64,000 nucleotides of DNA from Oscillospiraceae bacterium (GCA_017472965.1 JAFUNR010000053.1:1-64000), one strand, 5' to 3'. Shown: positions 16,309 through 24,525, numbered from the stretch's first letter. The notes: a model not told the origin generated them from the sequence alone. Program-made: numbers and translations.

Positions 16309-18486
16309 TCATTCCACGGCGGTGAAATACACGGTGACGCTCTCGCCGTCATTTTCGGCGATGCCGCTCAGCACGATGCCGGCATTCATCAGCAGTGCGC
16401 CGGAGCAGATCTCGCCGGTGGTCTCGTTTTTGTAGCAGCGGGCGGGATCGAGCCCCCGCAGCCGGACGATCAGGTGTGCGTGCAGCTGACGGCGCATGGT
16501 CACCAGCGTCAGCATGGCGCGGTCTTTTTCGGGGCTGACGATCTCCCAAACGGCGCGATGAGGATCCTCAAACGGGCTGATCAACCGGTACAGATCGCCG
16601 CGGCGGATCAGATCATAGCTTGCATGGTATTCTGCGACCTGTGCCTTTGCCGTTTCGCGCTCCTCCGCTGTCAGTTTGCGGGGATCCAGCTCATAGCCGA
16701 AGGTGCCCCACATGGCCACATTGCCGCGGGTGGCAAAGCCGGTGCGGGGGCAGGCGGATACATGTGCGCCCATGACGGAGGCGGGATAGCACAGCGAGGT
16801 GCCGAACTGGATGGGCAGCCGCTCGATGGGATCGGTGTTGTCGCTGGTCCAGATCTGGGGCGAGTAGCACAGCATGGCCGGATCAAACCGGCCGCCGCCG
16901 CCGGAGCAGTTCTCGAACAGGATATCGGGAAAAGTGGTGACCAGCCGGTTCATCAGATCGTAAGTGCCCAGAATGAACCGGTGGAAGAATTCCTTCTTGC
17001 GTTCCGGCGGCAGCAGGGCAGAGCCCGCATCCGAAATATTGCGATTGAAATCCCACTTGATATAATCGATCTTGTTGGTGGAAAGCACAGCGTACATCTG
17101 CTGCCAGATGTTGTCGCGTACATCCGCGCGGGAGACATCCAGCACATACTGACGGCGGCCCTGCATCGGCTCACGGCCGGCCACGTGCACACACCAGTCG
17201 GGATGGGCACGGTAAAGGTCGGAATCCGGCGAGATCATCTCCGGCTCGTACCAGATGCCGAATTTCAGCCCTTCGGCGTTGACCCGCTCGATGAGCGGCG
17301 CCAGTCCGCCGGGCAGCTTATCCTCGTTGACATACCAGTCACCCAGCGAACAGTTGTCCGAGTTGCGCACGCCGAACCAGCCGTCATCCATCACCAGCAG
17401 CTCGATACCAAGCTGCTTTGCCTCATGGGCAAAAGCCACCAGCTTATCGGTGTCAAAATCGAAATAGGCGGCCTCCCAGCTGTTGATGAGCAGCGGGCGC
17501 TTTTCGTTTTTCCAGCGGCCGCGGATGATGTGTTCGTTACAGAAACGGTGGAAGCACCGGCTCATGCCACCAAGACCCTCGTTGGTGTAGACCATCAGCA
17601 CCTCGGGTGCATCGAAGAATTCACCCGGTTCCAGATGCCAGCCGAAATCGGTGGGGTTGATGCCCATCACAAAGCGGGTGGTGGCGTTGTGGTCACATTC
17701 AGCCAGCGCCGAGAAGTTGCCGGAGTAAACGAAATTAAAAGCATACACCTCGCCGTATTCCTCGGTTGCGCCGCGGGCGGCAAGGGCGGCAAAGGGATTC
17801 TGGCTGTGGCTGGAGACACCGCGCTTGCTCTCCACACCCTGCAGCCCGTGAGCCAGCGGGCGGCGCTCCATATAGCGCTCCCGGTTGTGGCGGCCGTGCA
17901 ATGTGATCAGATCGTAATCCATGCAGGGCAAATCAACACACAGGCTCAGTGCGCGTTCCAGCTCACAGGCTGCAGCGCCGGCATTTTCCACACGGACACG
18001 GCGGGTCATCACGCCGCTTGCGGCAAAAACCGTGTAGTAAAGCGTTACCTTCACGCCGGTGACGGCATCCAGCGTGTAGATCTCCAGCGTTTCGGCTTCT
18101 CCATCGGCAGCATAGCTGGAGGGCATACCGGGGATCTCCGGCTTGCCGGCGGTGATCTTATGGCCGGTGTAGCGGATATCCGTCACGCTGTCGCCATTGG
18201 CGTTGCGCACTGCCAGCGCCGAGATGCGGAAATCCGCCGCGCCGTTGCAGCCGTATTCCATAGGCGTGGTATCCGGCGTAAAGCCGTTTTCGCCGATGCG
18301 GGGATTGGCCAGACTGAACGAAGCGGACGGCCAGCGCTTTTCCCGGTGCGGCACATACGCATCCGGAATGGGCGCTCCATAGTACAGGTTGAGCAGATAC
18401 CCTTCCTCATAGATCTTGATGATGTAGCTGGAAGAGACGGTATCCAGCTTGAATGTGTTGTGCTGTGCGTCAAAGGTAATGGGCAT
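16309..18486 (-). CDS. Alpha-galactosidase, GH36
   Basis: A 725-residue classical GH36 enzyme hydrolysing alpha-1,6-galactosides such as melibiose and raffinose. The N-terminal beta-supersandwich (to about 310) precedes the barrel, with PLLINSWEAAYFDFD, LLVMDDGWFGVRNSDNCSLGDWYVNEDKLPGGL, KFGIWYEPEMISPDSDLY, DYIKWDFNRNISD (nucleophile Asp near 479) and ENCSGGGGRFDPAMLCYSPQIWTSDNTDP (acid/base Asp near 549). Length and motifs are normal for the family. There is no signal peptide, so it is cytosolic. ATG 18486 has GGAGG 7 nt upstream. It heads the operon with the propeller and Nif3-like genes; a TATACT-type -10 lies at 18529-18534. Confidence 0.96.
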   Translation of the reverse strand: MPITFDAQHNTFKLDTVSSSYIIKIYEEGYLLNLYYGAPIPDAYVPHREKRWPSASFSLANPRIGENGFTPDTTPMEYGCNGAADFRISALAVRNANGDSVTDIRYTGHKITAGKPEIPGMPSSYAADGEAETLEIYTLDAVTGVKVTLYYTVFAASGVMTRRVRVENAGAAACELERALSLCVDLPCMDYDLITLHGRHNRERYMERRPLAHGLQGVESKRGVSSHSQNPFAALAARGATEEYGEVYAFNFVYSGNFSALAECDHNATTRFVMGINPTDFGWHLEPGEFFDAPEVLMVYTNEGLGGMSRCFHRFCNEHIIRGRWKNEKRPLLINSWEAAYFDFDTDKLVAFAHEAKQLGIELLVMDDGWFGVRNSDNCSLGDWYVNEDKLPGGLAPLIERVNAEGLKFGIWYEPEMISPDSDLYRAHPDWCVHVAGREPMQGRRQYVLDVSRADVRDNIWQQMYAVLSTNKIDYIKWDFNRNISDAGSALLPPERKKEFFHRFILGTYDLMNRLVTTFPDILFENCSGGGGRFDPAMLCYSPQIWTSDNTDPIERLPIQFGTSLCYPASVMGAHVSACPRTGFATRGNVAMWGTFGYELDPRKLTAEERETAKAQVAEYHASYDLIRRGDLYRLISPFEDPHRAVWEIVSPEKDRAMLTLVTMRRQLHAHLIVRLRGLDPARCYKNETTGEICSGALLMNAGIVLSGIAENDGESVTVYFTAVE

Positions 18487-18623
18487 GGCGAAACCTCCTG
18501 TTGCGGCAGATATTGTTTTGCTGCGTTCAGTATAGCACGGTTCGGGCCAAAAAGAAAGTATGCGCTGCAGTGATAAAACGCTTTTTCTCTTTTTTGTGCA
18601 AACCGGTTTTGAGAAGCCATTCC

Positions 18624-19088
18624 TTACAGATCGTATTCCATCCAGCGCCGCGTTTCCCGAAAACCCATCGCCCGGTAGAAATCAACTGCCGACACATTGA
18701 ACTCCCAGACATCCAGTTCGATCTTATCAAAGCCTCTTTTTATTGCGTCTTTTTTCATAAACGCAAATAACTCCCCGGCAATACCCTGCCGTCGGAACGC
18801 TTCGTCCACCACAAGCTCCTGCACATGGTAGAAGCTTCTTGCGGCGCAGTAAGGCGTTTCCGGCTTATGCACATAAGCCACACAGGCCGCGCCGCAGAGA
18901 ACGCCGTCCCTTTCCGCAACCAGAACATCACTGTTTTCGCCTTGGATCCATGCGCGGGCGGCATCCTGCAATTCCTCGCCGAAGCCTGCCTTGAATACAT
19001 CGGGCCGTCCTTTCACATGAAGCTCGTTGACCTGTCTGCGCAATTCATTGACGCGCATCAGATCCTTTTCGTCTGCAAACCGTACCAT
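18624..19088 (-). CDS. GNAT family N-acetyltransferase
   Basis: A 154-residue acetyltransferase with the core acetyl-CoA motif VQELVVDEAFRRQGIAGELFAFMKK (RRQGIA, residues about 105-125), preceded by VAERDGVLCGAACVAYV and closed by IELDVWEFNVSAVDFYRAMGFRETRRWMEYDL, the usual GNAT C-terminus. Substrate unknown. ATG 19088 has GGCGGAG upstream. A consensus promoter, a 20-codon leader ORF and an intrinsic terminator lie in the 370 bases upstream, suggesting attenuation control of this gene. Confidence 0.85.
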   Translation of the reverse strand: MVRFADEKDLMRVNELRRQVNELHVKGRPDVFKAGFGEELQDAARAWIQGENSDVLVAERDGVLCGAACVAYVHKPETPYCAARSFYHVQELVVDEAFRRQGIAGELFAFMKKDAIKRGFDKIELDVWEFNVSAVDFYRAMGFRETRRWMEYDL

Positions 19089-19200
19089 ATTACAGTTCTC
19101 CGCCTTTCTTTCGGTTGAATTTTTCCATATGATTGGTGTGCCCGATGTCCTGCTTCTGAGCCGGCGTCTTTATCAGGCACACTCCTTTTACCGTTAAAAT

Positions 19201-19237
19201 CAAAAAATGCACCGGATTTTTGGCTCGTCCGGTGCAT
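19201..19237 (-). terminator. Intrinsic terminator/attenuator upstream of the GNAT gene
   Basis: Perfect 10-bp stem ATGCACCGGA / TCCGGTGCAT (19207-19216, 19228-19237), 11-nt loop, then TTTTTTG on the minus strand. No gene ends just before it, so it either ends a small RNA of about 220 nt or attenuates the GNAT gene at 19088. Upstream minus-strand segments GCACCG (19323-19328) and ATGCAC (19313-19318) could pair with its 3' arm instead. Confidence 0.8.
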
Positions 19238-19336
19238 TCATCCGATGATGGAATTGAATAAACTCTCCAACCGAATTTTTGCACAGACACAACAGACTCA
19301 CCTGCTGCAACTGTGCATCTTTCGGTGCGTTTTCAG

Positions 19337-19399
19337 TTACAGACAAGTGCGTCTGCGATACATATACATGGTTTCGGCTGTGAAAAGAATGTTTTTCAT
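19337..19399 (-). CDS. Putative 20-residue leader peptide
   Basis: A short ORF with good initiation signals: GAGG 9 nt before ATG, about 20 nt after the predicted transcription start. The product opens MKNILFTAET and ends YRRRTCL. Three consecutive Arg match the +x+ type of motif known to support macrolide-dependent ribosome stalling. It is followed by the terminator at 19201-19237 and the GNAT gene. Existence as a translated leader is inferred from position, ribosome site and promoter only. Confidence 0.5.
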   Translation of the reverse strand: MKNILFTAETMYMYRRRTCL

Positions 19400-19427
19400 G
19401 ATTTTATTCCTCGTTGAAATTTCACTT

Positions 19428-19456
19428 ATTATAGTTCCGGCAGTGAGATTTGTCAA
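19428..19456 (-). promoter_or_regulatory. Consensus sigma-A promoter of the leader transcript
   Basis: Minus strand TTGACA (19451-19456), exactly 17 nt, TATAAT (19428-19433): a perfect consensus promoter. Confidence 0.85.
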
Positions 19457-19473
19457 ACATTTTTTGAAAAAAA

Positions 19474-19542
19474 GTGATGGGATGTCGAATGCAGCCAGGT
19501 TTCGCTGCGCTCAACTTGCTGCGCAAACTGCGGAAAGACTGC
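19474..19542 (+). repeat. Repeat copy 1 (tRNA-Gly 3'-end-derived, att-like)
   Basis: A 69-base segment repeated at 20712-20780 with three mismatches. Its first bases, GTGATGGGATGTCGAA, match the 3' end of the tRNA-Gly at 20877-20951 (T-arm and acceptor strand) with one inserted base. It is interpreted as an old attachment-site duplication. Confidence 0.75.
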
Positions 19543-20554
19543 AGCCGGCTGCAGAAAGCACCGCAGACGAAGCCAGCAAAAATCGCAGAAGAGACGGCAA
19601 ATTTGCCGCAGGAGAGTGCGGAAGCGGTAGCGGTTGATGCGGATAATCGGGAAGCATCGCCACAGCAGGTAGGGGAAATAACGATAATTAAGAATCCGTA
19701 TTCCGGATCTAAAATGCTCCCACAATATGCAAATAGTCCTCAAAGAAAAGTAGTAAATATCGAAAATAAAAGTGTAAAAAAGGCAGTGGAAAATATTGCA
19801 CCAACCAACAATGAAAGCCAAAGATTTAAAAAGGATTAACGCAACTATATAAAGCTTCACATGGAGCGTTATTCAACGGGAAAAAAGTGCAAGTAATAGG
19901 ACTGCAAAGTGATGGTAAGTCGTACGAAGTCATGTTAAATTCAAAAGTTATCGGAAAAGTTATTTCAGACAAAAAGTTGAGTGCAAAAAAATAGCTGTTT
20001 GGGATAACATGAAAGAAGTTATCCCAAACAGCGAATATATTGGAAGAGGAAATTTTGTTGCAAAACAAGGCTCAAACAAATGGGTAGAACGGTACGATTA
20101 TTTTGAAACAGAAGTGACTATAGATGGGGAGCCGTGGACCGTTTCTTTTGATGTCGAGGTACAGCATGATGCTAACAACTACAGAACGCATCGTGTTATA
20201 AAAGAAATAAGCTTGATGCAATCAAACCACGTAGCTGACAGGCGTCCAGTACGCCCCGCTTGGAATGATACATCAAGCTTATCCGACGAAAGTGTATCAC
20301 AAGAGCCGAAAGAAGTCAAGTCAGAAGCGGTAGAGGGCGAAGCTCTCTTTTCTGTTACTGAAACCTCTGTTTTGCAGTCAAGTGTAAAAAGCACTGCACC
20401 TGTAACAGCCACGGATACTGCCAGAAAATCCACAGGCTGGAGCGCTCTGAAAGACAATCGTATTGCAAAGGCCATGCTGCAAAAGCCGGAGGAAGTGGTG
20501 GCGAGCATCGGTGATGCGGTGAACATCCGGTATGGGATGGGCGTTAAGATGTAA
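19474..20554 (+). pseudogene. Frameshifted remnant of a phage/ICE polyvalent-type protein
   Basis: Three reading-frame blocks join into one protein if single A bases are restored in two A runs. The first block (19474-19839) ends SQRFKK. The next frame then reads GLTQLYKASHGALFNGKKVQ and ends LSAKK near 19993. The third continues IAVWDNMKEVIPNSEYIG to the stop at 20554. The joined sequence (TQLYKASHGALF, WVERYDYFETEV, NNYRTHRVIKEISL) resembles the C-terminal region of large polyvalent proteins of phages and conjugative elements; that family match is from memory and tentative. Codon use is AT-richer than neighbours, and the 5' end lies in the att-like repeat. I infer a dead fragment of a mobile element. 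Confidence 0.7.
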
Positions 20555-20663
20555 AATTTCCCGTTGTATTTTTTGTTAAAATGTGATTTTTGGGTATCAA
20601 AAATGATACGGAAAAATCAAAAACAAAGAGGACGAAAAGTGCGAAAAAGCCCGTAACAAAGGG

Positions 20664-20697
20664 AAAGTCCCGTGGTTAAGGCAACCACGGGACTTTT
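20664..20697. terminator. Bidirectional hairpin terminator after the pseudogene
   Basis: Fourteen-base stem AAAGTCCCGTGGTT (20664-20677) with AACCACGGGACTTT (20683-20696), loop of 5, short T run. Confidence 0.75.
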
Positions 20698-20703
20698 GGC
20701 GTT

Positions 20704-20780
20704 TGGAGCGGGTGATGGGATGTCGAATGCAGCCAAGTTTCGCTGCACTCAACTTGCTGCGCAAACTGCGGAAAGGCTGC
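20704..20780 (+). repeat. Repeat copy 2 with 17-bp tRNA-Gly 3'-end identity (att-like)
   Basis: Bases 20704-20720 are identical to 20877-20893, the last 17 bases of tRNA-Gly including CCA. After one extra T the GTCGAA of the T-loop also matches. Bases 20712-20780 repeat 19474-19542. Same orientation as the tRNA: a direct-repeat attachment-site remnant. Confidence 0.8.
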
Positions 20781-20844
20781 GGGAGTTGAAAAAAGTCTGC
20801 TTGCAGTTTGCCGGGCTCTCCTCCGCAAGCACCGCACTCCACGC

Positions 20845-20873
20845 AAAAAAGGACTGCAACAGCAGTCCTTTTT
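20845..20873 (-). terminator. Terminator of tRNA-Gly
   Basis: AAAAGGACTGC / GCAGTCCTTTT stem with AACA loop; on the minus strand TTTTTT follows, three bases after the tRNA CCA end. Confidence 0.85.
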
Positions 20874-20876
20874 GCA

Positions 20877-20951
20877 TGGAGCGGGTGATGGGAGTCGAAC
20901 CCACGTCCTCAGCTTGGAAGGCTGATGTACTAGCCGTTGTACGACACCCGC
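20877..20951 (-). tRNA. tRNA-Gly (anticodon UCC), CCA encoded
   Basis: The minus strand folds as a complete 72-nt cloverleaf plus encoded CCA. The acceptor is GCGGGTG/CACCCGC, the D-arm contains the GGCTAGTAC-type loop, the anticodon stem CAGCC/GGCTG-type encloses loop CTTCCAA with anticodon TCC, and the T-arm is GTGGGTTCGACTCCCAT. Its 3' end is partly duplicated at 20704 and 19474. Confidence 0.95.
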
Positions 20952-21059
20952 AAATATTGGCAACAGAATTATTATAGCGGTTTTTGTTCCGGCTGTCAAG
21001 ATTTTTTTCGGCGATCTTGCTGTCGGCCGGCGGCGTCTTTTGTTTTTTTACGTATCATC

Positions 21060-21089
21060 TTGACAAATGGCGGGGAATGCATTCATAAT
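21060..21089 (+). promoter_or_regulatory. Promoter of the glycyl radical enzyme operon
   Basis: TTGACA (21060-21065), 18 nt, CATAAT (21084-21089). The palindrome CCGATCGG just before the ribosome site (about 21108-21115) could bind a regulator. Confidence 0.65.
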
Positions 21090-21127
21090 GAAAAAAAGAA
21101 TGATCGACCGATCGGGAGGATCAATAT

Positions 21128-23116
21128 ATGAATACACCGCCGCTGCTGCAATATATTCTTGAAAAACGCCACCATCAGTATCGTCATCCCACCGGTTTCA
21201 CGCTGGCGGAGGAATACGCCGCTGCGGGGCTTTCACCCCGCGAGCGTATGGCGGATCGCTTCTGCCGGATGTGTGCGGCACAGACTCCCGTGCTTCTGCC
21301 GGATGAGCAGATCTGCTTTCTCCGCACCACCACCGAGCTGCCGGATATTTTTACCGAAGCCGAGTGGGCGCGGATCAAAGAAAAGCATTTCATTCACGAG
21401 CTGGGCTTTCTCTCCAATCTGTGTCCCGATTACGAGGGGGTACTGCGGGAAGGTCTGCTGGCGCGGCGTGAGCGGGCGGAGGCATACTCCCGCCGCAGCA
21501 TTGATGCGCTGCTGGAGCTGACCGACCGCTATGCCGCCCTGGCTGAGCAAAGCGGGGATGCCGCCCTTGCCGCCGTGCTGCGCCGTGTGCCGCGGTATCC
21601 CGCCCGCACCTTGCGCGAAGCCTTGCAGGCGCTGCGCATCCTGCATTTCGGCCTCTGGCTGGAAGGCGAATACCACAACACGGTCGGACGCTTTGATCAG
21701 TTCATGCTGCCGTATTATGAAGCGGATCTCGCCGCGGGCCGTTTGACAGAAGAAAGTGCTCTTGCGCTCATTCAGGATTTTTTCCTCTCTTTCAATAAAG
21801 ACAGTGATATGTACCCCGGTGTACAGCAGGGCGATAACGGCCAGAGTTTGGTGCTGGGCGGCCGCAGAGCTGATGGCAAGGATGGCTTCAACCAGCTTTC
21901 TGCGCTGTGCCTGCAGGCAAGCCACTCGCTGCATCTCATCGATCCCAAGATCAATCTGCGAGTCAGCAGGGATACCCCGCTGGAGGTTTTCCGTCTTGGC
22001 AGCGAGCTGACCAAGGCGGGTCTGGGCTTTCCCCAGTATTCCAATGATGATGTTGTTATTCCCGGACTGGAAGCACTGGGCTATGCGCCCGAGGATGCCG
22101 CCAACTACGCCATTGCCGCCTGCTGGGAATTCATCATTCCCCGCGTGGGTGCGGATATCGCCAACATTGGTGCACTTTCTTTTCCCCGGGTGATCGACAA
22201 GGCACTGCACGCCGCTGATGGCTGCGAAAGCTTTGAGGAGTTCCTTGCCCTTGTGAAAAAGACCCTCGCCGCCGAGGTGGATGCCATCTGCGCCGGCATC
22301 GGCGATGTGTGGTTTGTGCCCGCGCCGCTGATGGATGTGATGACGGATGCCGCGGATATTTCCACCGGCGCAAAATATAATAATTTCGGCGTGCACGGCA
22401 CTGGCGCTGCCACCGGTGCAGATTCGCTTGCCGCCATCAAAGAGCTGGTTTTCGAGAAAAAGCAGCTGACTCTTGCGCAGCTGAGAAATGCAGTGGATAC
22501 GGATTTTGAGGGCTGCGAAGATCTGCTGGCGTATCTGCGGTGGGAGGCTCCCAAGACCGGCTGCGACGATGACCGCGCCGATTGCTGGCTGTGCAGTCTG
22601 CTGGAATGGTTTGCCGATGCGCTGGCAGGCCGTACCAACTGCCGCGGCGGTGTGTGGCGGGCCGGTACCGGCAGCGCCATGTTCTATCTGTGGCACGCGC
22701 AGGAGCTGGGTGCTTCGCCGGACGGCCGCCGCAAGGGTGAGCCCTTCGGTACCAACTATTCGCCCGGACTTTTCACCCGCATAGGCGGGCCGTTCTCGGT
22801 CATCCGTTCCTTCACCAAACCGCAGCTGGGCCGCACCGTCAACGGCGGCCCGCTGACGCTGGAATTCCACCACACCATGTTCGCGGATGAGGAGTGTGTC
22901 ACCAAGGTGGCGCTGCTGGTGCAGGAATTTATCCGCCGCGGCGGTCACCAGCTGCAGCTGAATGTGGTGAGTATGGAGGATATGAAGGATGCGCAGCTGC
23001 ATCCCGAGCGCCACCGCCAGCTGGTGGTGCGTGTCTGGGGCTGGAGCGCCTATTTCGTCGAGCTGGACGAAGCCTACCAGAATCATGTCATGGCGCGGCA
23101 GGAATATGTGGTATGA
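21128..23116 (+). CDS. Glycyl radical enzyme of unassigned substrate (PFL-like)
   Basis: A 662-residue glycyl radical enzyme with a PFL-like fold. The thiyl-radical Cys is C332 in IAACWEF, with the base Glu two residues on (C-x-E). The radical Gly is G638 in RVWGWSA, 25 residues from the end, the standard position although the usual RVxGY/F pattern reads W here. TNCRGGVWRAGTGSAMFY and GASPDGRRKGEPFGTNYSPG are the conserved region before the Gly domain. It is shorter than pyruvate formate-lyase (about 750-780) and lacks an obvious CutC, HypD or glycerol-dehydratase signature that I can recognise, so the substrate is open. ATG 21128 has GGGAGG 8 nt upstream; the stop overlaps the activase start. 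Confidence 0.9.
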   Translation: MNTPPLLQYILEKRHHQYRHPTGFTLAEEYAAAGLSPRERMADRFCRMCAAQTPVLLPDEQICFLRTTTELPDIFTEAEWARIKEKHFIHELGFLSNLCPDYEGVLREGLLARRERAEAYSRRSIDALLELTDRYAALAEQSGDAALAAVLRRVPRYPARTLREALQALRILHFGLWLEGEYHNTVGRFDQFMLPYYEADLAAGRLTEESALALIQDFFLSFNKDSDMYPGVQQGDNGQSLVLGGRRADGKDGFNQLSALCLQASHSLHLIDPKINLRVSRDTPLEVFRLGSELTKAGLGFPQYSNDDVVIPGLEALGYAPEDAANYAIAACWEFIIPRVGADIANIGALSFPRVIDKALHAADGCESFEEFLALVKKTLAAEVDAICAGIGDVWFVPAPLMDVMTDAADISTGAKYNNFGVHGTGAATGADSLAAIKELVFEKKQLTLAQLRNAVDTDFEGCEDLLAYLRWEAPKTGCDDDRADCWLCSLLEWFADALAGRTNCRGGVWRAGTGSAMFYLWHAQELGASPDGRRKGEPFGTNYSPGLFTRIGGPFSVIRSFTKPQLGRTVNGGPLTLEFHHTMFADEECVTKVALLVQEFIRRGGHQLQLNVVSMEDMKDAQLHPERHRQLVVRVWGWSAYFVELDEAYQNHVMARQEYVV

Positions 23117-23928
23117 CGGGGATCATCTTTGATATCAAGGAATTTGCCCTGCACGATGGCCCCGGTCCGCGGACCACGGTCTTTTTGAAGGGCTGTCCGC
23201 TGCGCTGTCGCTGGTGCCATAATCCGGAGGGGCTTTCGCCCGTGCCGCAGCTGCTGGTAAAGCAGACTCTTTGTACCGGCTGCGGACGCTGCCGGAGGAG
23301 CTGCGGCCATCCGGAATGCGCCCCGTTTGACCGCTGTCTGCATGCCTGTCCCAACGGTGCTGTCAGCCTGTGCGGGCGCAGCATCGAAGCAGAGGAGCTG
23401 GCGGCAAAGTTGAAGCGGGATGCGGAATTCTTTACGGCATCCGGCGGCGGGATCACCGTTTCCGGCGGCGAGCCGCTGCTGCAGGCCGCTTTTGTGCGGG
23501 AGCTTTGCGCTGCACTGGGGCCGGATATTCACAAAACGCTGGAAACCAGCGGCTATGCCGCGCCGCAGGAGTTTCAAAGCACGGCACTGCTTTTTGATCT
23601 GGTGCTGTTCGATCTCAAGCTGGCCGACCCGCAGCAGCATAAAGCGTGGACAGGAGCGGACAATGCGCCGATTCTGGCCAATCTGGCGTGGCTGCGCGAA
23701 AACGGCGTGCCGTTCATCCTGCGCATCCCGCTGATCCCCGGTATCACCGATACCTGTGAAAATCTGTCGGCACTGGCTGATATTGCGGGGAATGATCCTG
23801 TGGAACTGCTTGGGTACAACGCCATGGCCGGCGCAAAATACCCCATGGCAGGTATGGAATGGACTCTGGGCGAACGCAAACCCGCTCCGGTGGAGCTCTC
23901 TCTTTTTCAAAACGCCCGCATGGGTTAA
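23113..23928 (+). CDS. Glycyl radical enzyme activating enzyme (radical SAM)
   Basis: A 271-residue radical SAM protein that abstracts hydrogen from the glycine of its partner. The N-terminus DIKEFALHDGPGPRTTVFLKGCPLRCRWCHNPE carries CxxxCxxC (residues about 29-36). A two-cluster ferredoxin insert follows: CTGCGRCRRSCGHPECAPFDRCLHACPN. SGGGITVSGGEPLLQ (GGE motif) and LFDLKLADPQQHKAWTGADN are typical of the activases. The ferredoxin insert separates it from the short PflA type and groups it with activases of dehydratase/decarboxylase-type glycyl radical enzymes. The start ATGA overlaps the partner's stop, so translation is coupled. Confidence 0.93.
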   Translation: MTGIIFDIKEFALHDGPGPRTTVFLKGCPLRCRWCHNPEGLSPVPQLLVKQTLCTGCGRCRRSCGHPECAPFDRCLHACPNGAVSLCGRSIEAEELAAKLKRDAEFFTASGGGITVSGGEPLLQAAFVRELCAALGPDIHKTLETSGYAAPQEFQSTALLFDLVLFDLKLADPQQHKAWTGADNAPILANLAWLRENGVPFILRIPLIPGITDTCENLSALADIAGNDPVELLGYNAMAGAKYPMAGMEWTLGERKPAPVELSLFQNARMG

Positions 23929-23934
23929 AATAAC

Positions 23935-23979
23935 AAAACCGGCAGTCTCCGCGATCATTCGGGGGGCTGCCGGTTTTCT
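23935..23979 (+). terminator. Terminator of the glycyl radical enzyme operon
   Basis: AAAACCGGCAG / CTGCCGGTTTT stem with a GC-rich internal segment, ending TTTTCTT, a few bases after the activase stop. Confidence 0.8.
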
Positions 23980-24005
23980 TATGATTTTGGTTTGTTGATA
24001 TAGCG

Positions 24006-24512
24006 TTACATAGGGGGTTCGTTCTGGCTTTTTGCGCTGCGCAGGATTGCCTGCAGCTCCGTCAGGTAGAATTGCAGTTCTCCGGCGCTCATATCCCGCA
24101 AACCGACAGAAAACAGTGCCGGATACAGGCTGCGTACAGGGAAGAGAGGATTTTTTGCAGCGGAAAAAAGCGTGTGCAGCACTGCGGTTTTAACGGCGCG
24201 CACTTCAGCCGGCTCGGCATCCATATCGCTCAGGTCATAGGCAGCGGTGCGTCCGCAGGGGGCTTCGCAGGCAAAGCACCCCGGCACAAGGGCGCGCTTT
24301 TCCTGCTTTGCATGCAGCAGCAATGTGTGCAGTGTTTCCGCATCCGGTCTGTTGCCGCAGGCTGCCAGTGCCTGCCGCAGCAGTGCATCGGTTTCAGGAC
24401 GGATCAGATGCTCGCTGCCGTCCACTGCGCGGGCAATGCCGATCAGCTCACCGAGCAGAGCACGGCGAAGAAGAGCGGTATCCATTGCGGTATCAAAACA
24501 GAGTTCTTCCAT
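24006..24512 (-). CDS. Conserved Cys-motif protein of unknown function
   Basis: A 168-residue soluble, mostly helical protein I do not recognise. The notable element is GCFACEAPCGRTAAYD (residues about 78-93), a CxxCxxxC arrangement that could hold a [4Fe-4S] or mononuclear metal and loosely recalls the N-terminal Cys motif of hybrid-cluster proteins. The rest is Leu/Ala-rich helices. It lies 13 bases after a 2[4Fe-4S] ferredoxin gene and is probably its electron-transfer partner or target. ATG 24512 lies a few bases after the ferredoxin stop. Confidence 0.7.
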   Translation of the reverse strand: MEELCFDTAMDTALLRRALLGELIGIARAVDGSEHLIRPETDALLRQALAACGNRPDAETLHTLLLHAKQEKRALVPGCFACEAPCGRTAAYDLSDMDAEPAEVRAVKTAVLHTLFSAAKNPLFPVRSLYPALFSVGLRDMSAGELQFYLTELQAILRSAKSQNEPPM

Positions 24513-24525
24513 AGGGCAGCTCCTG

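Noticed and set aside
16177..18573. A 798-codon open frame on the plus strand
   Set aside because: It is antisense to the GH36 and part of the propeller gene, has no ribosome site or family match, and arises from GC-rich codon bias.
19090..19290. 66-codon minus-strand frame directly before the GNAT gene
   Set aside because: It reads through the strong terminator hairpin and lacks a ribosome site; the shorter leader ORF at 19337-19399 is better supported.
20672..20977. Plus-strand frame of 101 codons
   Set aside because: It spans a terminator, the att-like repeat and the tRNA-Gly antisense, so it cannot be a normal gene.
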